From Mycobacterium sp. GA-1199 (GTDB lineage Bacteria > Actinomycetota > Actinomycetes > Mycobacteriales > Mycobacteriaceae), in contig NZ_LQIX01000001.1 of the NCBI RefSeq assembly GCF_001500045.1, forward strand, positions 124,001 through 188,000: DNA of 64,000 nt, in the 5' to 3' direction. Below are positions 43,233 through 52,526 of this stretch, in pieces (the stretch's first letter is position 1; each line of letters opens with the position of its first letter). The notes under the pieces were generated by a model that worked only from the letters and a program-made list of their open reading frames with translations, was not told the origin of the DNA and ran no database searches. The position numbers were made by a program, and so were the translations under genes.

Positions 43233-43993
43233 CGGGCGGAGTGCGGGTCGAGAAGAACGGTGCCGTGACGACGGTGATCATGAATCGTCCGGAGGCGCGC
43301 AACGCCGTCAACGGCCCGGCCGCCGCGGAGTTGTACGCCGCCTTCGACGAGTTCGACAAGGACGAGTCGGCCGCCGTCGCGGTGTTGTGGGGCGACAACG
43401 GAACCTTCTGCGCCGGAGCCGATTTGAAGGCGTTCGGGACTCCCGATGCCAACCCGGTGCACCGCGCCGGCCCCGGCCCGATGGGGCCCAGTCGAATGGT
43501 GTTGTCCAAACCGGTGATCGCGGCGGTCAGCGGCTACGCCGTGGCCGGCGGTCTGGAATTGGCGTTGTGGTGCGATCTGCGGGTCGTCGAAGAGGACGCG
43601 ATCATGGGGGTGTTCTGCCGGCGCTGGGGGGTGCCGCTCATCGATGGTGGAACCGTTCGGTTGCCGCGGTTGATCGGGCACAGCCGGGCGATGGACCTCA
43701 TCCTCACTGGTCGCGCCGTCGATGCCACCGAAGCCCTTGCGATGGGTCTGGCCAACCGGGTGGTGCCCACGGGCGAAGCGCGTCAGCGGGCCGAGGAACT
43801 CGCCGCGGAACTGGCCGCGCTGCCGCCGCAGTGCATGCGCGCGGATCGCCTGTCGGCGCTCAACCAGTGGGGCCGCTCGGAGCCCGAGGCGATGGACTTC
43901 GAGTTCGGCAGCATGTCGCGCGTCGCCGCCGAATCCCTGGAGGGGGCAGCCCGTTTCGCGGCCGGTGCGGGCAGGCACGGCGCCAACGCCTAG
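43229..43993 (+). CDS. echA5: enoyl-CoA hydratase EchA5
   Basis: A 254-residue crotonase. VIMNRPEARNAVNGPAA, then NGTFCAGADLKAFG and AAVSGYAVAGGLELALWCDL form the oxyanion hole; the second catalytic region VFCRRWGVPLIDGGTVRL keeps an acidic residue after the glycines. It would hydrate or isomerise trans-2-enoyl-CoA in beta-oxidation. The ATG overlaps the preceding TGA (ATGA), placing it last in the fadE8 operon. A palindromic repeat lies 25 nt after its stop. Confidence 0.9.
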   Translation: MTGGVRVEKNGAVTTVIMNRPEARNAVNGPAAAELYAAFDEFDKDESAAVAVLWGDNGTFCAGADLKAFGTPDANPVHRAGPGPMGPSRMVLSKPVIAAVSGYAVAGGLELALWCDLRVVEEDAIMGVFCRRWGVPLIDGGTVRLPRLIGHSRAMDLILTGRAVDATEALAMGLANRVVPTGEARQRAEELAAELAALPPQCMRADRLSALNQWGRSEPEAMDFEFGSMSRVAAESLEGAARFAAGAGRHGANA

Positions 43994-44017
43994 CGGCAGT
44001 CTGCGGACCCTCGCTCT

Positions 44018-44120
44018 GGCGCGAGCGACCGCAAAGTGCCGGGAATTCGCGGCGTGTCGTGGAGCAAACGCGGACGCTCGCGCCAATGAGGGTGGCAACA
44101 AGGGCTCGCGCCAATGAGGG
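44018..44120. repeat. dispersed palindromic repeat, copy B, with 17-bp direct duplication
   Basis: The core 44018-44084 has inverted ends GGCGCGAGCG / CGCTCGCGCC and the shared centre GCGGCGTGTCGTG. A 17-bp segment GCTCGCGCCAATGAGGG occurs at 44076-44092 and again at 44104-44120. It lies between convergent echA5 and the DUF3060 lipoprotein gene and could serve as a bidirectional terminator. Confidence 0.7.
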
Positions 44121-44129
44121 AAAGGGTTT

Positions 44130-44543
44130 TCAGCCCTTGGTGATCTTGTTGTTGTTGCCGGTGTCGTTGATCTTCGGATCGCCGTCTCTGTACGTCACCG
44201 TGTTGTTGAGGCCGACGACGCTGATCTCCTTGTCGACCCGCTCGAAGGTGACCTTGTTGTCGGCGCCGCCGATGTTGACGTTCGCGCAGGTGCCCTTCAC
44301 CGTCAGGGTGTTGTTCGACCCGCCGATGTTCAGTGATTTGCCGTCGGCGCAGTCGATGTCGGCGGTCGTGCCGAAGGACCCGTAGTTGATCGTGTTGCCG
44401 ACCTCGACCTGGGCGCCCGACGTGCCCGCGGTCGCGGTGGGGGTGTTGGTGTCCGAACTTTCCGATCCGCACCCCGCGAGCAGAAACGCGGCGGCGGTGG
44501 CACCGATGAGCGGATAGGCGATGGATGTGGCGCGCATGCTCAC
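44130..44543 (-). CDS. DUF3060 lipoprotein (Rv0679c-type)
   Basis: A 137-residue exported lipoprotein: signal peptide with lipobox FLLAGC (Cys at about residue 25), then a Thr/Ser-rich linker. The rest is a beta-solenoid-like DUF3060 domain with repeated N-rich turns (NIGGSNNTLTVKGTCANVNI, NIGGADNKVTFERV, VVGLNNTVTY and GNNNKITKG). Two Cys (IDCADG, GTCANV) may form a disulphide. The GTG at 44543 overlaps the stop of the upstream DUF3060 gene (GTGA). Confidence 0.82.
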   Translation of the reverse strand: MSMRATSIAYPLIGATAAAFLLAGCGSESSDTNTPTATAGTSGAQVEVGNTINYGSFGTTADIDCADGKSLNIGGSNNTLTVKGTCANVNIGGADNKVTFERVDKEISVVGLNNTVTYRDGDPKINDTGNNNKITKG

Positions 44544-44974
44544 GCGGGTACCCGGTTGATGCGGTTGGTCATCCCCAATTCACGGCCGCGGTCCAAGACG
44601 ATCGGGTTGCCGTTCTTGTACAGCACGGTCTGATCCCAGCCGTAGACCGTGATGTCGTTGATCACGTTGTCGGCGACGACGACATTGCCGTTGCCCTGCA
44701 TCGTGACTGCCCAACAGGTCCCCAGCGTGGTGATCTGGTTGTTGGCGCCGTTGACGAGCAGCGTGGAGTTGGCGCAGTCGATCGTCTCGACGACGCCGAT
44801 ACCCGTGATGGTGGTGTCGGTTCCCTGATGGCGACCCACGACACTGTTATCGGCGCACTCACGCGCCAACGGATTGCAGACCACCGGTTCCGCCTGCGCC
44901 ACGGGGGCGGCGAGAATCAGCGGAAACGCCACGGCCGATGCCGCAAGCGACCGACTCACAGCTGTCCACATCAT
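44540..44974 (-). CDS. DUF3060 exported protein (Rv0680c-type)
   Basis: A 144-residue secreted protein with a Sec signal peptide ending near LAAPVAQAEP. The mature part carries the same asparagine-rich beta-helix turns as its neighbour (LLVNGANNQITTLGTCWAV, MQGNGNVVVADNVIND) plus four Cys. It is translationally coupled to the lipoprotein gene downstream. The pair is a diverged tandem duplicate; function unknown. It faces the two DUF3558 genes across an 86-bp divergent promoter region. Confidence 0.8.
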   Translation of the reverse strand: MMWTAVSRSLAASAVAFPLILAAPVAQAEPVVCNPLARECADNSVVGRHQGTDTTITGIGVVETIDCANSTLLVNGANNQITTLGTCWAVTMQGNGNVVVADNVINDITVYGWDQTVLYKNGNPIVLDRGRELGMTNRINRVPA

Positions 44975-45060
44975 GGAGGAAGCGTACGACGCGACCGGTG
45001 AGATCCACAGACGTTCACCCGAGTCGCTATTAACGGTGGCGCTGGGTAGCGTGAGCAGCG

Positions 45061-45591
45061 ATGCGTTGGCGGTTTCCGATTGCTGTCGCGGCGGTCGTGG
45101 CGGTGGTGACGGTGGCGGGGTGTGCTGAGACCGTCAGCGGAACCGCGCAGCGGGCCACACCCGCGGTACCCGATCCCGAACGCAACTACGGTTACGTCGA
45201 CGACCGCTGCGCCCTGCTCGACGACGACACCGTCCAGCAGATCTTGGGCGCCGACAGCGTCGTGCGGCCCTACAGCGGAGCGGTCTGCCAGTACGTGTCG
45301 TTCCGCGGCGACGTGATCATCGACGCGACCTTCTCCTGGTTCCAGACCGGAAGCCTCGATCGCGAACGCGCGCTTGCCGTCGGGCGCGGCGCAACGATCA
45401 CCGAAACCGTGGTCGAGCGCCACCCGGCGTTCGTCGCCCGCCGGGACATCACCGGCGCGGCCTGCTCGGTCACCGCCGCCGCGGGCACCGGGGTGCTGAG
45501 TTGGTGGGTGCAGTTCCGCGATCAACGCACCGGTGATCCGTGCCAGGAAGCGCAGAAGCTCCTTTCGGCCACCCTGAAGTCGGAGATGTGA
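45061..45591 (+). CDS. DUF3558 lipoprotein
   Basis: A 176-residue lipoprotein with lipobox TVAGC (Cys at about 21). The mature DUF3558-type domain shows RCALLDDDTVQQILGAD, VCQYVSFRGD and GAACSVTAAAG, plus DPCQEAQKLL at the end; conserved Cys residues probably form disulphides. Such proteins are common in mycobacteria and are surface-exposed with unknown role. It is followed after 2 nt by a second DUF3558 gene. Confidence 0.8.
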   Translation: MRWRFPIAVAAVVAVVTVAGCAETVSGTAQRATPAVPDPERNYGYVDDRCALLDDDTVQQILGADSVVRPYSGAVCQYVSFRGDVIIDATFSWFQTGSLDRERALAVGRGATITETVVERHPAFVARRDITGAACSVTAAAGTGVLSWWVQFRDQRTGDPCQEAQKLLSATLKSEM

Positions 45592-45593
45592 CC

Positions 45594-46121
45594 GTGTTTG
45601 CCCGCTGGAATCGGCGGTTCGTCGCGCTCGCCGCTTGCGCCGCGGCGCTCACAGCGTGCGGATCGACCGACGAGGCGCCGACCTCTCCGGCGACCGCAAA
45701 CCCGGGCGCCGGGTTCCGCAGCGGGGACTGCAACGGCATCACCGACACCGACATCGCGGCGGCCGCCGGGTCAGACGAGTTCACCAGGGCTGTCGTCAGC
45801 GACGCAGGCTGCTTCTGGCAGGAGAACACGATGTTCGGCACCGTCGGGGCGGGAATGGGGATCTCGACCTGGTGGTACCGCGGCAGCGATATGGACACCG
45901 AGCGGTCGCTGGAACAGCAGGCCGGCCGCACCTTGACCGAACTGTCCGTCGACGGCAACAAAGGCTTCAAGGCGTTCGACGGAAATGCGTGCAGTTTCTA
46001 TGTGGCCAAGGGCGGCGACGTCATCACGTGGTCCATCCAGACGATGAACCCCGCGACGCTGCCCGATCTGTGCTCGATCACCGAACAACTCGCCGAGCTC
46101 AGTCAGGAGCGCGTCAACTGA
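45594..46121 (+). CDS. DUF3558 lipoprotein
   Basis: A 175-residue lipoprotein from the GTG at 45594, 2 nt after the previous stop. Lipobox ALTAC (Cys at about 22), then CNGITDTDIAAAAGSD, DAGCFWQEN, ACSFYVAKGGDV and LCSITEQLAEL, matching the domain of the preceding gene. The pair is probably a tandem duplicate and co-transcribed. Confidence 0.78.
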   Translation: MFARWNRRFVALAACAAALTACGSTDEAPTSPATANPGAGFRSGDCNGITDTDIAAAAGSDEFTRAVVSDAGCFWQENTMFGTVGAGMGISTWWYRGSDMDTERSLEQQAGRTLTELSVDGNKGFKAFDGNACSFYVAKGGDVITWSIQTMNPATLPDLCSITEQLAELSQERVN

Positions 46122-46198
46122 CTGCGGGTGAACTAGAGGTGTTAGTTTTCTCCGGGTATCAACAAGGGCAGACGAGACGGCAGGGGGGCGAAGCGCGC

Positions 46199-46786
46199 AT
46201 GGCACAACCCCCGGGTACCTCGGCCAGGAGAGTCCCCCGGCTCAGCCGCGAGACGATCGTCAACGCCGCGCTGACATTCCTGGATCGCGAAGGCTGGGAC
46301 GCGCTGACCATCAACGCGCTCGCCACCCAGCTCGGCACCAAGGGTCCCTCGCTGTACAACCACGTCAACAGCCTCGAGGACCTGCGCCGAACAGTGCGGA
46401 TGCGCGTCGTCGGCGACATCATCGGAATGCTCACCAACGTCGCAGAGGGCCGCACCCGCGACGACGCGGTCACCGCGATGGCCAGCGCCTACCGCAGTTA
46501 TGCGCATCACCATCCGGGACGGTATTCGGCTTTCACCCGGATGCCGCTGGGTGGTGATGACCCCGAGTTCACCGAAGCCACCCGGGCCGCCGCCGCGCCG
46601 GTCATCGCGGTCCTGGGTTCCTACGGACTCGAGGGTGAGAACGCGTTCTATGCGGCGTTGGAGTTCTGGTCGGCCATGCACGGTTTCGTCCTGCTGGAGA
46701 TGACCGGGGCGATGGACGGTATCGACACCGACGCGGTATACAGCGACATGGTGATGCGGCTGGCCTCCGGGATGGACCGTCGTTAG
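46199..46786 (+). CDS. TetR-family regulator (Rv0681-type)
   Basis: A 195-residue TetR/AcrR regulator with an N-terminal HTH SRETIVNAALTFLDREGW, then LTINALATQLGTKGPSLYNH, and a TetR_C-type WHG domain (AAAAPVIAVLGSYGLEGENAF, then ALEFWSAMHGFVLLEM). It lies directly upstream of the rpsL promoter, as Rv0681 does in M. tuberculosis. The target is unknown. A small CTCCG/CGGAG hairpin at 46794-46810 follows its stop. Confidence 0.85.
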   Translation: MAQPPGTSARRVPRLSRETIVNAALTFLDREGWDALTINALATQLGTKGPSLYNHVNSLEDLRRTVRMRVVGDIIGMLTNVAEGRTRDDAVTAMASAYRSYAHHHPGRYSAFTRMPLGGDDPEFTEATRAAAAPVIAVLGSYGLEGENAFYAALEFWSAMHGFVLLEMTGAMDGIDTDAVYSDMVMRLASGMDRR

Positions 46787-46849
46787 CCATACACTCCGCG
46801 GCCTTCGGAGAAGGCGATCTGACCTGCGGTTAGGGCGCGGAGCGCGGGT

Positions 46850-46878
46850 TTGGAGCGCTGCCCCTGTGCTGGTATTGT
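46850..46878 (+). promoter_or_regulatory. str operon promoter upstream of rpsL
   Basis: TTGGAG (46850-46855), a 17-nt spacer and TATTGT (46873-46878). The 343-base stretch 46787-47129 otherwise holds the tetR hairpin and a leader of about 245 nt; I see no gene there. Confidence 0.65.
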
Positions 46879-47129
46879 GGACGATCGTGCCTGGCAGATA
46901 AGGCGCTTCGCGGGTGCGTGGACGAAATGGACCTGCTAAGCGTGCCTGCACGCCGGGCCAATTCGCATGTCGCCATGCTCCGAGAATTGAGGCAATGCCT
47001 TCAAGTTGCCTTCGACTTGCTTCGGGCGGGCGCGTGCGACACACCCGGTCGCGGGGTACGTGTCCGGGACAAAAGCGCAGTACACAGACTTGACCAGAAC
47101 TAAAAAGCAGCAACACAGAAAGCCGGTAG

Positions 47130-47504
47130 ATGCCAACCATCCAGCAGCTGGTCCGCAAGGGTCGCCACGACAAGCCCGCCAAGGCGAAGACCGCGGCCCT
47201 CAAGGGCAGCCCGCAGCGCCGCGGAGTGTGCACCCGCGTGTACACGACCACCCCGAAGAAGCCGAACTCGGCGCTTCGGAAGGTCGCGCGCGTCAAGCTG
47301 ACCAGCGCGGTCGAGGTCACCGCCTACATCCCGGGCGAGGGACACAACCTGCAGGAGCACTCGATGGTGCTGGTGCGCGGCGGCCGTGTGAAGGACCTGC
47401 CCGGCGTGCGCTACAAGATCATTCGCGGCTCGCTGGACACCCAGGGCGTGAAGAACCGCAAGCAGGCGCGCAGCCGCTACGGCGCCAAGAAGGAGAAGAG
47501 CTGA
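47130..47504 (+). CDS. rpsL: 30S ribosomal protein S12
   Basis: A 124-residue uS12 protein of the decoding centre. Lys43 (in [11 protein letters not shown]) and Lys88 (in [12 protein letters not shown]) are the wild-type residues whose change gives streptomycin resistance, so this allele predicts susceptibility. It overlaps rpsG by TGATG and leads the rpsL-rpsG-fusA-tuf operon. Confidence 0.98.
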   Translation: MPTIQQLVRKGRHDKPAKAKTAALKGSPQRRGVCTRVYTTTPKKPNSALRKVARVKLTSAVEVTAYIPGEGHNLQEHSMVLVRGGRVKDLPGVRYKIIRGSLDTQGVKNRKQARSRYGAKKEKS

Positions 47505-47974
47505 TGCCGCGCAAGGGACCGGCGCCCAAGCGTCCGTTGGTCAACGATCCGGTGTACGGGTCGCAGCTGGTGACCCAGCTGGTCAACAAGGTTCTGATGG
47601 ACGGGAAGAAATCGTTGGCCGAGCGCATTGTCTATGGTGCGCTCGAACAGGCCCGCGACAAGACCGGCACCGATCCGGTGGTCACCCTCAAGCGCGCTCT
47701 GGACAACGTCAAGCCGGCACTCGAGGTTCGCAGCCGTCGCGTCGGTGGCGCCACCTATCAGGTTCCCGTGGAGGTGCGTCCGGATCGCTCGGTCACACTG
47801 GCACTTCGCTGGCTGGTCAGCTTCTCCAAGGCCCGTCGTGAGAAGACCATGGTCGAGCGCCTGGCCAACGAGATCCTCGACGCCAGCAATGGTCTGGGTG
47901 CCGCCGTGAAGCGGCGTGAGGACACCCACAAGATGGCCGAGGCAAACCGCGCGTTCGCGCACTACCGCTGGTGA
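47504..47974 (+). CDS. rpsG: 30S ribosomal protein S7
   Basis: A 156-residue uS7 protein that nucleates assembly of the 30S head. Recognised by [20 protein letters not shown], then [20 protein letters not shown] and the C-terminal [12 protein letters not shown]. The ATG at 47504 overlaps the rpsL stop. A CGCCCCGG/CCGGGGCG hairpin lies 6 nt after its stop, before fusA. Confidence 0.98.
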   Translation: MPRKGPAPKRPLVNDPVYGSQLVTQLVNKVLMDGKKSLAERIVYGALEQARDKTGTDPVVTLKRALDNVKPALEVRSRRVGGATYQVPVEVRPDRSVTLALRWLVSFSKARREKTMVERLANEILDASNGLGAAVKRREDTHKMAEANRAFAHYRW

Positions 47975-47979
47975 TGTGA

Positions 47980-48030
47980 CGCCCCGGAGTCGCGAGCGAC
48001 GAAATGGCACAGAGCGGTGTCGCCGGGGCG
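47980..48030 (+). promoter_or_regulatory. hairpin in rpsG-fusA spacer
   Basis: CGCCCCGG (47980-47987) pairs with CCGGGGCG (48023-48030) around a 35-nt loop. No U tract follows, so it is more likely an RNA-processing or attenuation structure than a full terminator. Confidence 0.45.
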
Positions 48031-48070
48031 AAATGACAACAGCAACTACCAAGCGAAAGAGAAGACTTCT

Positions 48071-50176
48071 GTGGCACAGAAGGACGTGCTAACCGACCTG
48101 AACAAGGTCCGCAACATCGGCATCATGGCGCACATCGATGCCGGTAAGACCACGACGACCGAACGCATCCTGTACTACACCGGTGTCAACTACAAGATCG
48201 GTGAGACGCACGACGGCGCTTCAACCACCGACTGGATGGAACAGGAGCAGGAGCGCGGTATCACCATCACCTCCGCGGCTGTCACCTGTTTCTGGAATGA
48301 CAACCAGATCAACATCATCGACACCCCGGGCCACGTCGACTTCACCGTCGAGGTGGAGCGCAGCCTGCGTGTGCTCGACGGTGCCGTTGCGGTGTTCGAC
48401 GGTAAAGAAGGCGTGGAGCCGCAGTCCGAGCAGGTCTGGCGGCAGGCCGACAAGTACGACGTTCCGCGCATCTGCTTCGTCAACAAGATGGACAAGCTGG
48501 GCGCCGACTTCTACTTCACGGTGCGCACCATCGAGGAGCGCCTCGGGGCGACGCCGCTGGTGATCCAGTTGCCGATCGGCGCCGAGAACGACTTCATCGG
48601 CGTCGTCGACCTGGTCGAGATGAAGGCCAAGGTGTGGCGCGGTGAAACCGCCCTCGGCGAGAAGTACGAGGTCGAAGACATTCCGGCCGAGCTCGCCGAG
48701 AAGGCCGAGGAGTACCGCACCAAGCTGCTCGAGGCCGTCGCCGAGACAGACGAGGCGCTGCTGGACAAGTACGTCGGCGGCGAGGAGCTCTCGGTCGCCG
48801 AGATCAAGGCGGCGATCCGCAAGCTGACCGTCAGCTCGGAGCTGTACCCGGTCCTGTGTGGCAGCGCGTTCAAGAACAAGGGCGTGCAGCCCATGCTCGA
48901 CGCGGTCATCGACTACCTGCCGTCCCCGCTGGACGTGGAGTCCGTGCAGGGTCACGTGCCGGGCAAAGAGGACGAGGCCATCAGCCGCAAGCCGTCGACA
49001 GACGAGCCGTTCTCGGCCCTGGCGTTCAAGATCGCGGTGCACCCGTTCTTCGGCAAGCTGACCTACGTCCGCGTCTACTCCGGGACCGTCGAGTCCGGTT
49101 CGCAGGTCATCAACTCCACCAAGGGCAAGAAGGAGCGGCTGGGCAAGCTGTTCCAGATGCACGCCAACAAGGAGAACCCCGTAGAAAGGGCGAGTGCGGG
49201 CCACATCTACGCGGTCATCGGCCTGAAGGACACCACGACCGGGGACACCCTGTCCGACGCCAACGAGCAGATCGTGCTCGAGTCCATGACGTTCCCGGAC
49301 CCGGTCATCGAGGTGGCCATCGAGCCCAAGACCAAGAGCGACCAGGAGAAGCTCGGCACGGCGATCCAGAAGCTGGCCGAAGAGGATCCGACGTTCAAGG
49401 TCCACCTGGACCAGGAGACCGGCCAGACCGTCATCGGCGGTATGGGCGAGCTTCACCTCGACATCCTCGTCGACCGGATGAAGCGCGAGTTCAAGGTCGA
49501 GGCCAATGTGGGCAAGCCCCAGGTGGCCTACCGCGAGACCATCAAGCGCAAGGTCGAGAAGGTCGAGTTCACCCACAAGAAGCAGACGGGTGGTTCGGGC
49601 CAGTTCGCGAAGGTCATCATCGACCTCGAGCCGTTCACCGGCGAGGACGGGGCGACCTACGAGTTCGAGAACAAGGTCACCGGTGGCCGTATCCCTCGCG
49701 AGTACATTCCGTCGGTCGACGCCGGCGCCCAGGACGCCATGCAGTACGGCGTGCTGGCCGGCTACCCGCTGGTCAACCTCAAGGTGACGCTGCTCGACGG
49801 CGCCTACCACGAGGTGGACTCGTCGGAAATGGCCTTCAAGGTCGCTGGCTCGCAGGTGCTGAAGAAAGCGGCACAGGCTGCGCAGCCGGTGATCCTCGAG
49901 CCGATCATGGCGGTCGAAGTGACCACACCCGAGGACTACATGGGTGACGTGATCGGTGACCTGAACTCCCGCCGTGGTCAGATCCAGGCCATGGAGGAGC
50001 GATCGGGTGCCCGCGTCGTCAAGGCGCTGGTACCGCTGTCGGAGATGTTCGGCTACGTCGGTGACCTTCGGTCGAAGACCCAGGGCCGGGCTAACTACTC
50101 CATGGTGTTCGACTCGTACGCCGAAGTTCCGGCGGCCGTGTCGAAGGAGATCATCGCGAAGGCGACCGGGCAGTAA
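48071..50176 (+). CDS. fusA: translation elongation factor G
   Basis: A 701-residue EF-G, the same length as mycobacterial FusA1. G1 is [13 protein letters not shown]2 includes [11 protein letters not shown]3 DTPGHVDF, and G4 NKMDKLG. Domain IV has [15 protein letters not shown]. The GTG at 48071 is chosen because it gives the family N-terminus [18 protein letters not shown]; upstream in-frame codons lie in the spacer. Confidence 0.97.
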   Translation: MAQKDVLTDLNKVRNIGIMAHIDAGKTTTTERILYYTGVNYKIGETHDGASTTDWMEQEQERGITITSAAVTCFWNDNQINIIDTPGHVDFTVEVERSLRVLDGAVAVFDGKEGVEPQSEQVWRQADKYDVPRICFVNKMDKLGADFYFTVRTIEERLGATPLVIQLPIGAENDFIGVVDLVEMKAKVWRGETALGEKYEVEDIPAELAEKAEEYRTKLLEAVAETDEALLDKYVGGEELSVAEIKAAIRKLTVSSELYPVLCGSAFKNKGVQPMLDAVIDYLPSPLDVESVQGHVPGKEDEAISRKPSTDEPFSALAFKIAVHPFFGKLTYVRVYSGTVESGSQVINSTKGKKERLGKLFQMHANKENPVERASAGHIYAVIGLKDTTTGDTLSDANEQIVLESMTFPDPVIEVAIEPKTKSDQEKLGTAIQKLAEEDPTFKVHLDQETGQTVIGGMGELHLDILVDRMKREFKVEANVGKPQVAYRETIKRKVEKVEFTHKKQTGGSGQFAKVIIDLEPFTGEDGATYEFENKVTGGRIPREYIPSVDAGAQDAMQYGVLAGYPLVNLKVTLLDGAYHEVDSSEMAFKVAGSQVLKKAAQAAQPVILEPIMAVEVTTPEDYMGDVIGDLNSRRGQIQAMEERSGARVVKALVPLSEMFGYVGDLRSKTQGRANYSMVFDSYAEVPAAVSKEIIAKATGQ

Positions 50177-50258
50177 CCCCGGTTGCTCCGCGGCGAGAAA
50201 CAACTGCAAAGATCAACACTGCTTTAGACAAGCACTAACAGTCCAGGAGGACCACACA

Positions 50259-51449
50259 GTGGCGAAGGCGAAGTTCGAGCGGACGAAGCCGCACGTCAAC
50301 ATCGGGACCATCGGTCACGTTGACCACGGCAAGACGACGCTGACCGCAGCAATCACCAAGGTGCTGCACGACAAGTTCCCGGAGTTGAACGAGTCGCGCG
50401 CATTCGACCAGATCGACAATGCGCCTGAGGAGCGTCAGCGCGGCATCACGATCAACATCTCCCACGTGGAGTACCAGACCGACAAGCGCCACTACGCGCA
50501 CGTCGACGCCCCCGGTCACGCCGACTACATCAAGAACATGATCACCGGCGCCGCCCAGATGGACGGCGCGATCCTGGTGGTCGCGGCGACCGACGGCCCG
50601 ATGCCGCAGACGCGTGAGCACGTGCTGCTCGCCCGTCAGGTTGGCGTGCCCTACATCCTGGTTGCGCTGAACAAGGCCGACGCGGTCGACGACGAGGAGC
50701 TCATCGAGCTCGTCGAGATGGAGGTCCGCGAACTGCTGGCCGCCCAGGACTTCGACGAGGACGCCCCGGTCATCCGCGTGTCGGCGCTCAAGGCCCTCGA
50801 GGGCGACGAGAAGTGGGTCAAGTCGGTCGAGGAGCTCATGGAGGCCGTCGACGAGTCGATCCCGGACCCCGTCCGCGAGACCGACAAGCCGTTCCTGATG
50901 CCCGTCGAGGACGTCTTCACCATCACCGGCCGCGGCACCGTGGTCACCGGTCGCGTCGAGCGTGGTGTGATCAACGTGAACGAGGAAGTCGAGATCGTCG
51001 GCATCCGCCCCGACACCACCAAGACCACGGTCACCGGTGTCGAGATGTTCCGCAAGCTGCTCGACCAGGGCCAGGCCGGCGACAACGTCGGTCTGCTGCT
51101 GCGCGGCATCAAGCGTGAGGACGTCGAGCGCGGTCAGGTCGTCGTGAAGCCCGGCACCACGACGCCGCACACCGAGTTCGAGGGCCAGGTCTACATCCTG
51201 TCCAAGGACGAGGGCGGTCGTCACACGCCGTTCTTCAACAACTACCGTCCGCAGTTCTACTTCCGTACCACGGACGTGACCGGCGTGGTGACGTTGCCGG
51301 AGGGCACCGAGATGGTGATGCCCGGTGACAACACCGACATCTCCGTCAAGCTGATTCAGCCCGTCGCCATGGACGAGGGTCTGCGCTTCGCAATTCGCGA
51401 GGGCGGTCGTACCGTCGGCGCCGGCCGGGTCACCAAGATCGTCAAGTAG
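50259..51449 (+). CDS. tuf: translation elongation factor Tu
   Basis: A 396-residue EF-Tu. G1 [10 protein letters not shown]2 [12 protein letters not shown]3 DAPGHADY and G4 NKADAV are intact; the C-terminal barrels include [13 protein letters not shown] and [10 protein letters not shown]. The GTG at 50259 follows CAGGAGG by 8 nt. Last gene of the str operon, ended by a strong hairpin at 51467. Confidence 0.98.
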   Translation: MAKAKFERTKPHVNIGTIGHVDHGKTTLTAAITKVLHDKFPELNESRAFDQIDNAPEERQRGITINISHVEYQTDKRHYAHVDAPGHADYIKNMITGAAQMDGAILVVAATDGPMPQTREHVLLARQVGVPYILVALNKADAVDDEELIELVEMEVRELLAAQDFDEDAPVIRVSALKALEGDEKWVKSVEELMEAVDESIPDPVRETDKPFLMPVEDVFTITGRGTVVTGRVERGVINVNEEVEIVGIRPDTTKTTVTGVEMFRKLLDQGQAGDNVGLLLRGIKREDVERGQVVVKPGTTTPHTEFEGQVYILSKDEGGRHTPFFNNYRPQFYFRTTDVTGVVTLPEGTEMVMPGDNTDISVKLIQPVAMDEGLRFAIREGGRTVGAGRVTKIVK

Positions 51450-51464
51450 TTTTCGACTGCTGCG

Positions 51465-51502
51465 AAGCGGCGCTCACCTTTCCGGTGGGCGCCGCTTTCG
51501 TC
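51465..51502 (+). terminator. tuf (str operon) terminator
   Basis: GCGGCGCTCACC (51467-51478) pairs with GGTGGGCGCCGC (51484-51495) with one G-U pair, extended by AA/TT, and followed by TTTCGTCT. Confidence 0.88.
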
Positions 51503-51509
51503 TGTGTGC

Positions 51510-51574
51510 TTCGCGAGACGTACAAGAGGGCTGCGATTCTTCGACGACCGCGACCCTGGTGTACATCTCGCGAA
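51510..51574. repeat. spaced 15-bp inverted repeat upstream of cutinase gene
   Basis: TTCGCGAGACGTACA (51510-51524) and the inverted copy TGTACATCTCGCGAA (51560-51574) match at 14 of 15 positions, 50 bp apart centre to centre. It lies between the tuf terminator and the cutinase gene and may be a two-site operator. Confidence 0.55.
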
Positions 51575-51653
51575 TGTGGGGAGTAACGCCGGTGGACGCC
51601 TCGACGATGTATTTCGCGTATGCCCTGGTCGGGGCGGAGAAGGGTAAGGGTTC

Positions 51654-52526
51654 ATGTTCGGTCGTCTCACCACGTTCGCCAGCGCCGCCGCGATCGCGGG
51701 TGCCGCATTCGCGGGGCTTTCCACCGCTTCGGCTCAGGCCGCACCCGGCTGCCCCGATGTGCACTGGTTCGGCGCCGCGGGGTCGGGACAGCGGGACGGC
51801 GACCTGAGCTCGAACGCCGGAATGGGCGACGACATCTACCAGTCCTACCTCGACGTGCAGCAGCTGGTGACCGCCGACGGCCGCACGATGACGGCCGAGG
51901 CTGTCGAATATCCCGCTGTGCCGGTGCCCGATGACGACGGCGGTGTCGGGGAATGGATGGGCTTCATGGGCAGCGTCGACACCGGCGCAGCCGCACTCGA
52001 GTCGCAGTACACGGCGTTCACTCAACGTTGCCCCGAGTCGAAGGTGGTGCTCGCCGGGTATTCGCAGGGCGCGATGGTGGTGCACCGCAATCTGCACGCC
52101 GCCGGCACGAATCCGAACGTGGTGGCCGCGTTGCTGATCGCCGATGGCGACCGCCTGCCCGCCGACCCGACCATCAACATCGGCTCGGTCACCAGCGTCC
52201 CGGGCGCCGGCAAGGGGGTTGCACAGGACTGGCCGATTCTCGCGCACGCACCCAAGCCGCTCCCGCCGGCCATCGGCGCACGCACGATCAGCGTGTGTGA
52301 GCTCGGCGATGCGGTCTGCGACTACGACCCCGACGCCGAAGAAGTGTCGACGGCCTCGACAATCATCCACACCAGCTACACGAAGTCCTCGGGTGGATAC
52401 CGCTGGACTTCGCCGCTGTATCAACTCATCGGCCCCGGCCCCGTCACCCCCGAGGTGGCCGAGGCGCTTCCGGTCATCCCGCTGGCCGCTGCGACGCCGA
52501 TGGCGGCGACGGCGCCGAGCGAGTAA
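51654..52526 (+). CDS. secreted cutinase-family esterase
   Basis: A 290-residue secreted serine hydrolase. The signal peptide ends near SAQAAPG (about residue 30). The cutinase fold shows CPDVHWFGAAGSGQ (oxyanion), LAGYSQGAMVVH (nucleophile Ser), then CELGDAVCDY with the catalytic Asp and a disulphide Cys, and HTSYTKSSGGYRW with the catalytic His. Mycobacterial cutinase-like proteins act as lipases or phospholipases. Overlaps the convergent MFS gene by 53 nt. Confidence 0.87.
   Translation: MFGRLTTFASAAAIAGAAFAGLSTASAQAAPGCPDVHWFGAAGSGQRDGDLSSNAGMGDDIYQSYLDVQQLVTADGRTMTAEAVEYPAVPVPDDDGGVGEWMGFMGSVDTGAAALESQYTAFTQRCPESKVVLAGYSQGAMVVHRNLHAAGTNPNVVAALLIADGDRLPADPTINIGSVTSVPGAGKGVAQDWPILAHAPKPLPPAIGARTISVCELGDAVCDYDPDAEEVSTASTIIHTSYTKSSGGYRWTSPLYQLIGPGPVTPEVAEALPVIPLAAATPMAATAPSE

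Noticed and set aside
48221..50209. 662-codon open frame antisense to fusA
   Set aside because: Shadow frame of a highly expressed gene with biased third positions.
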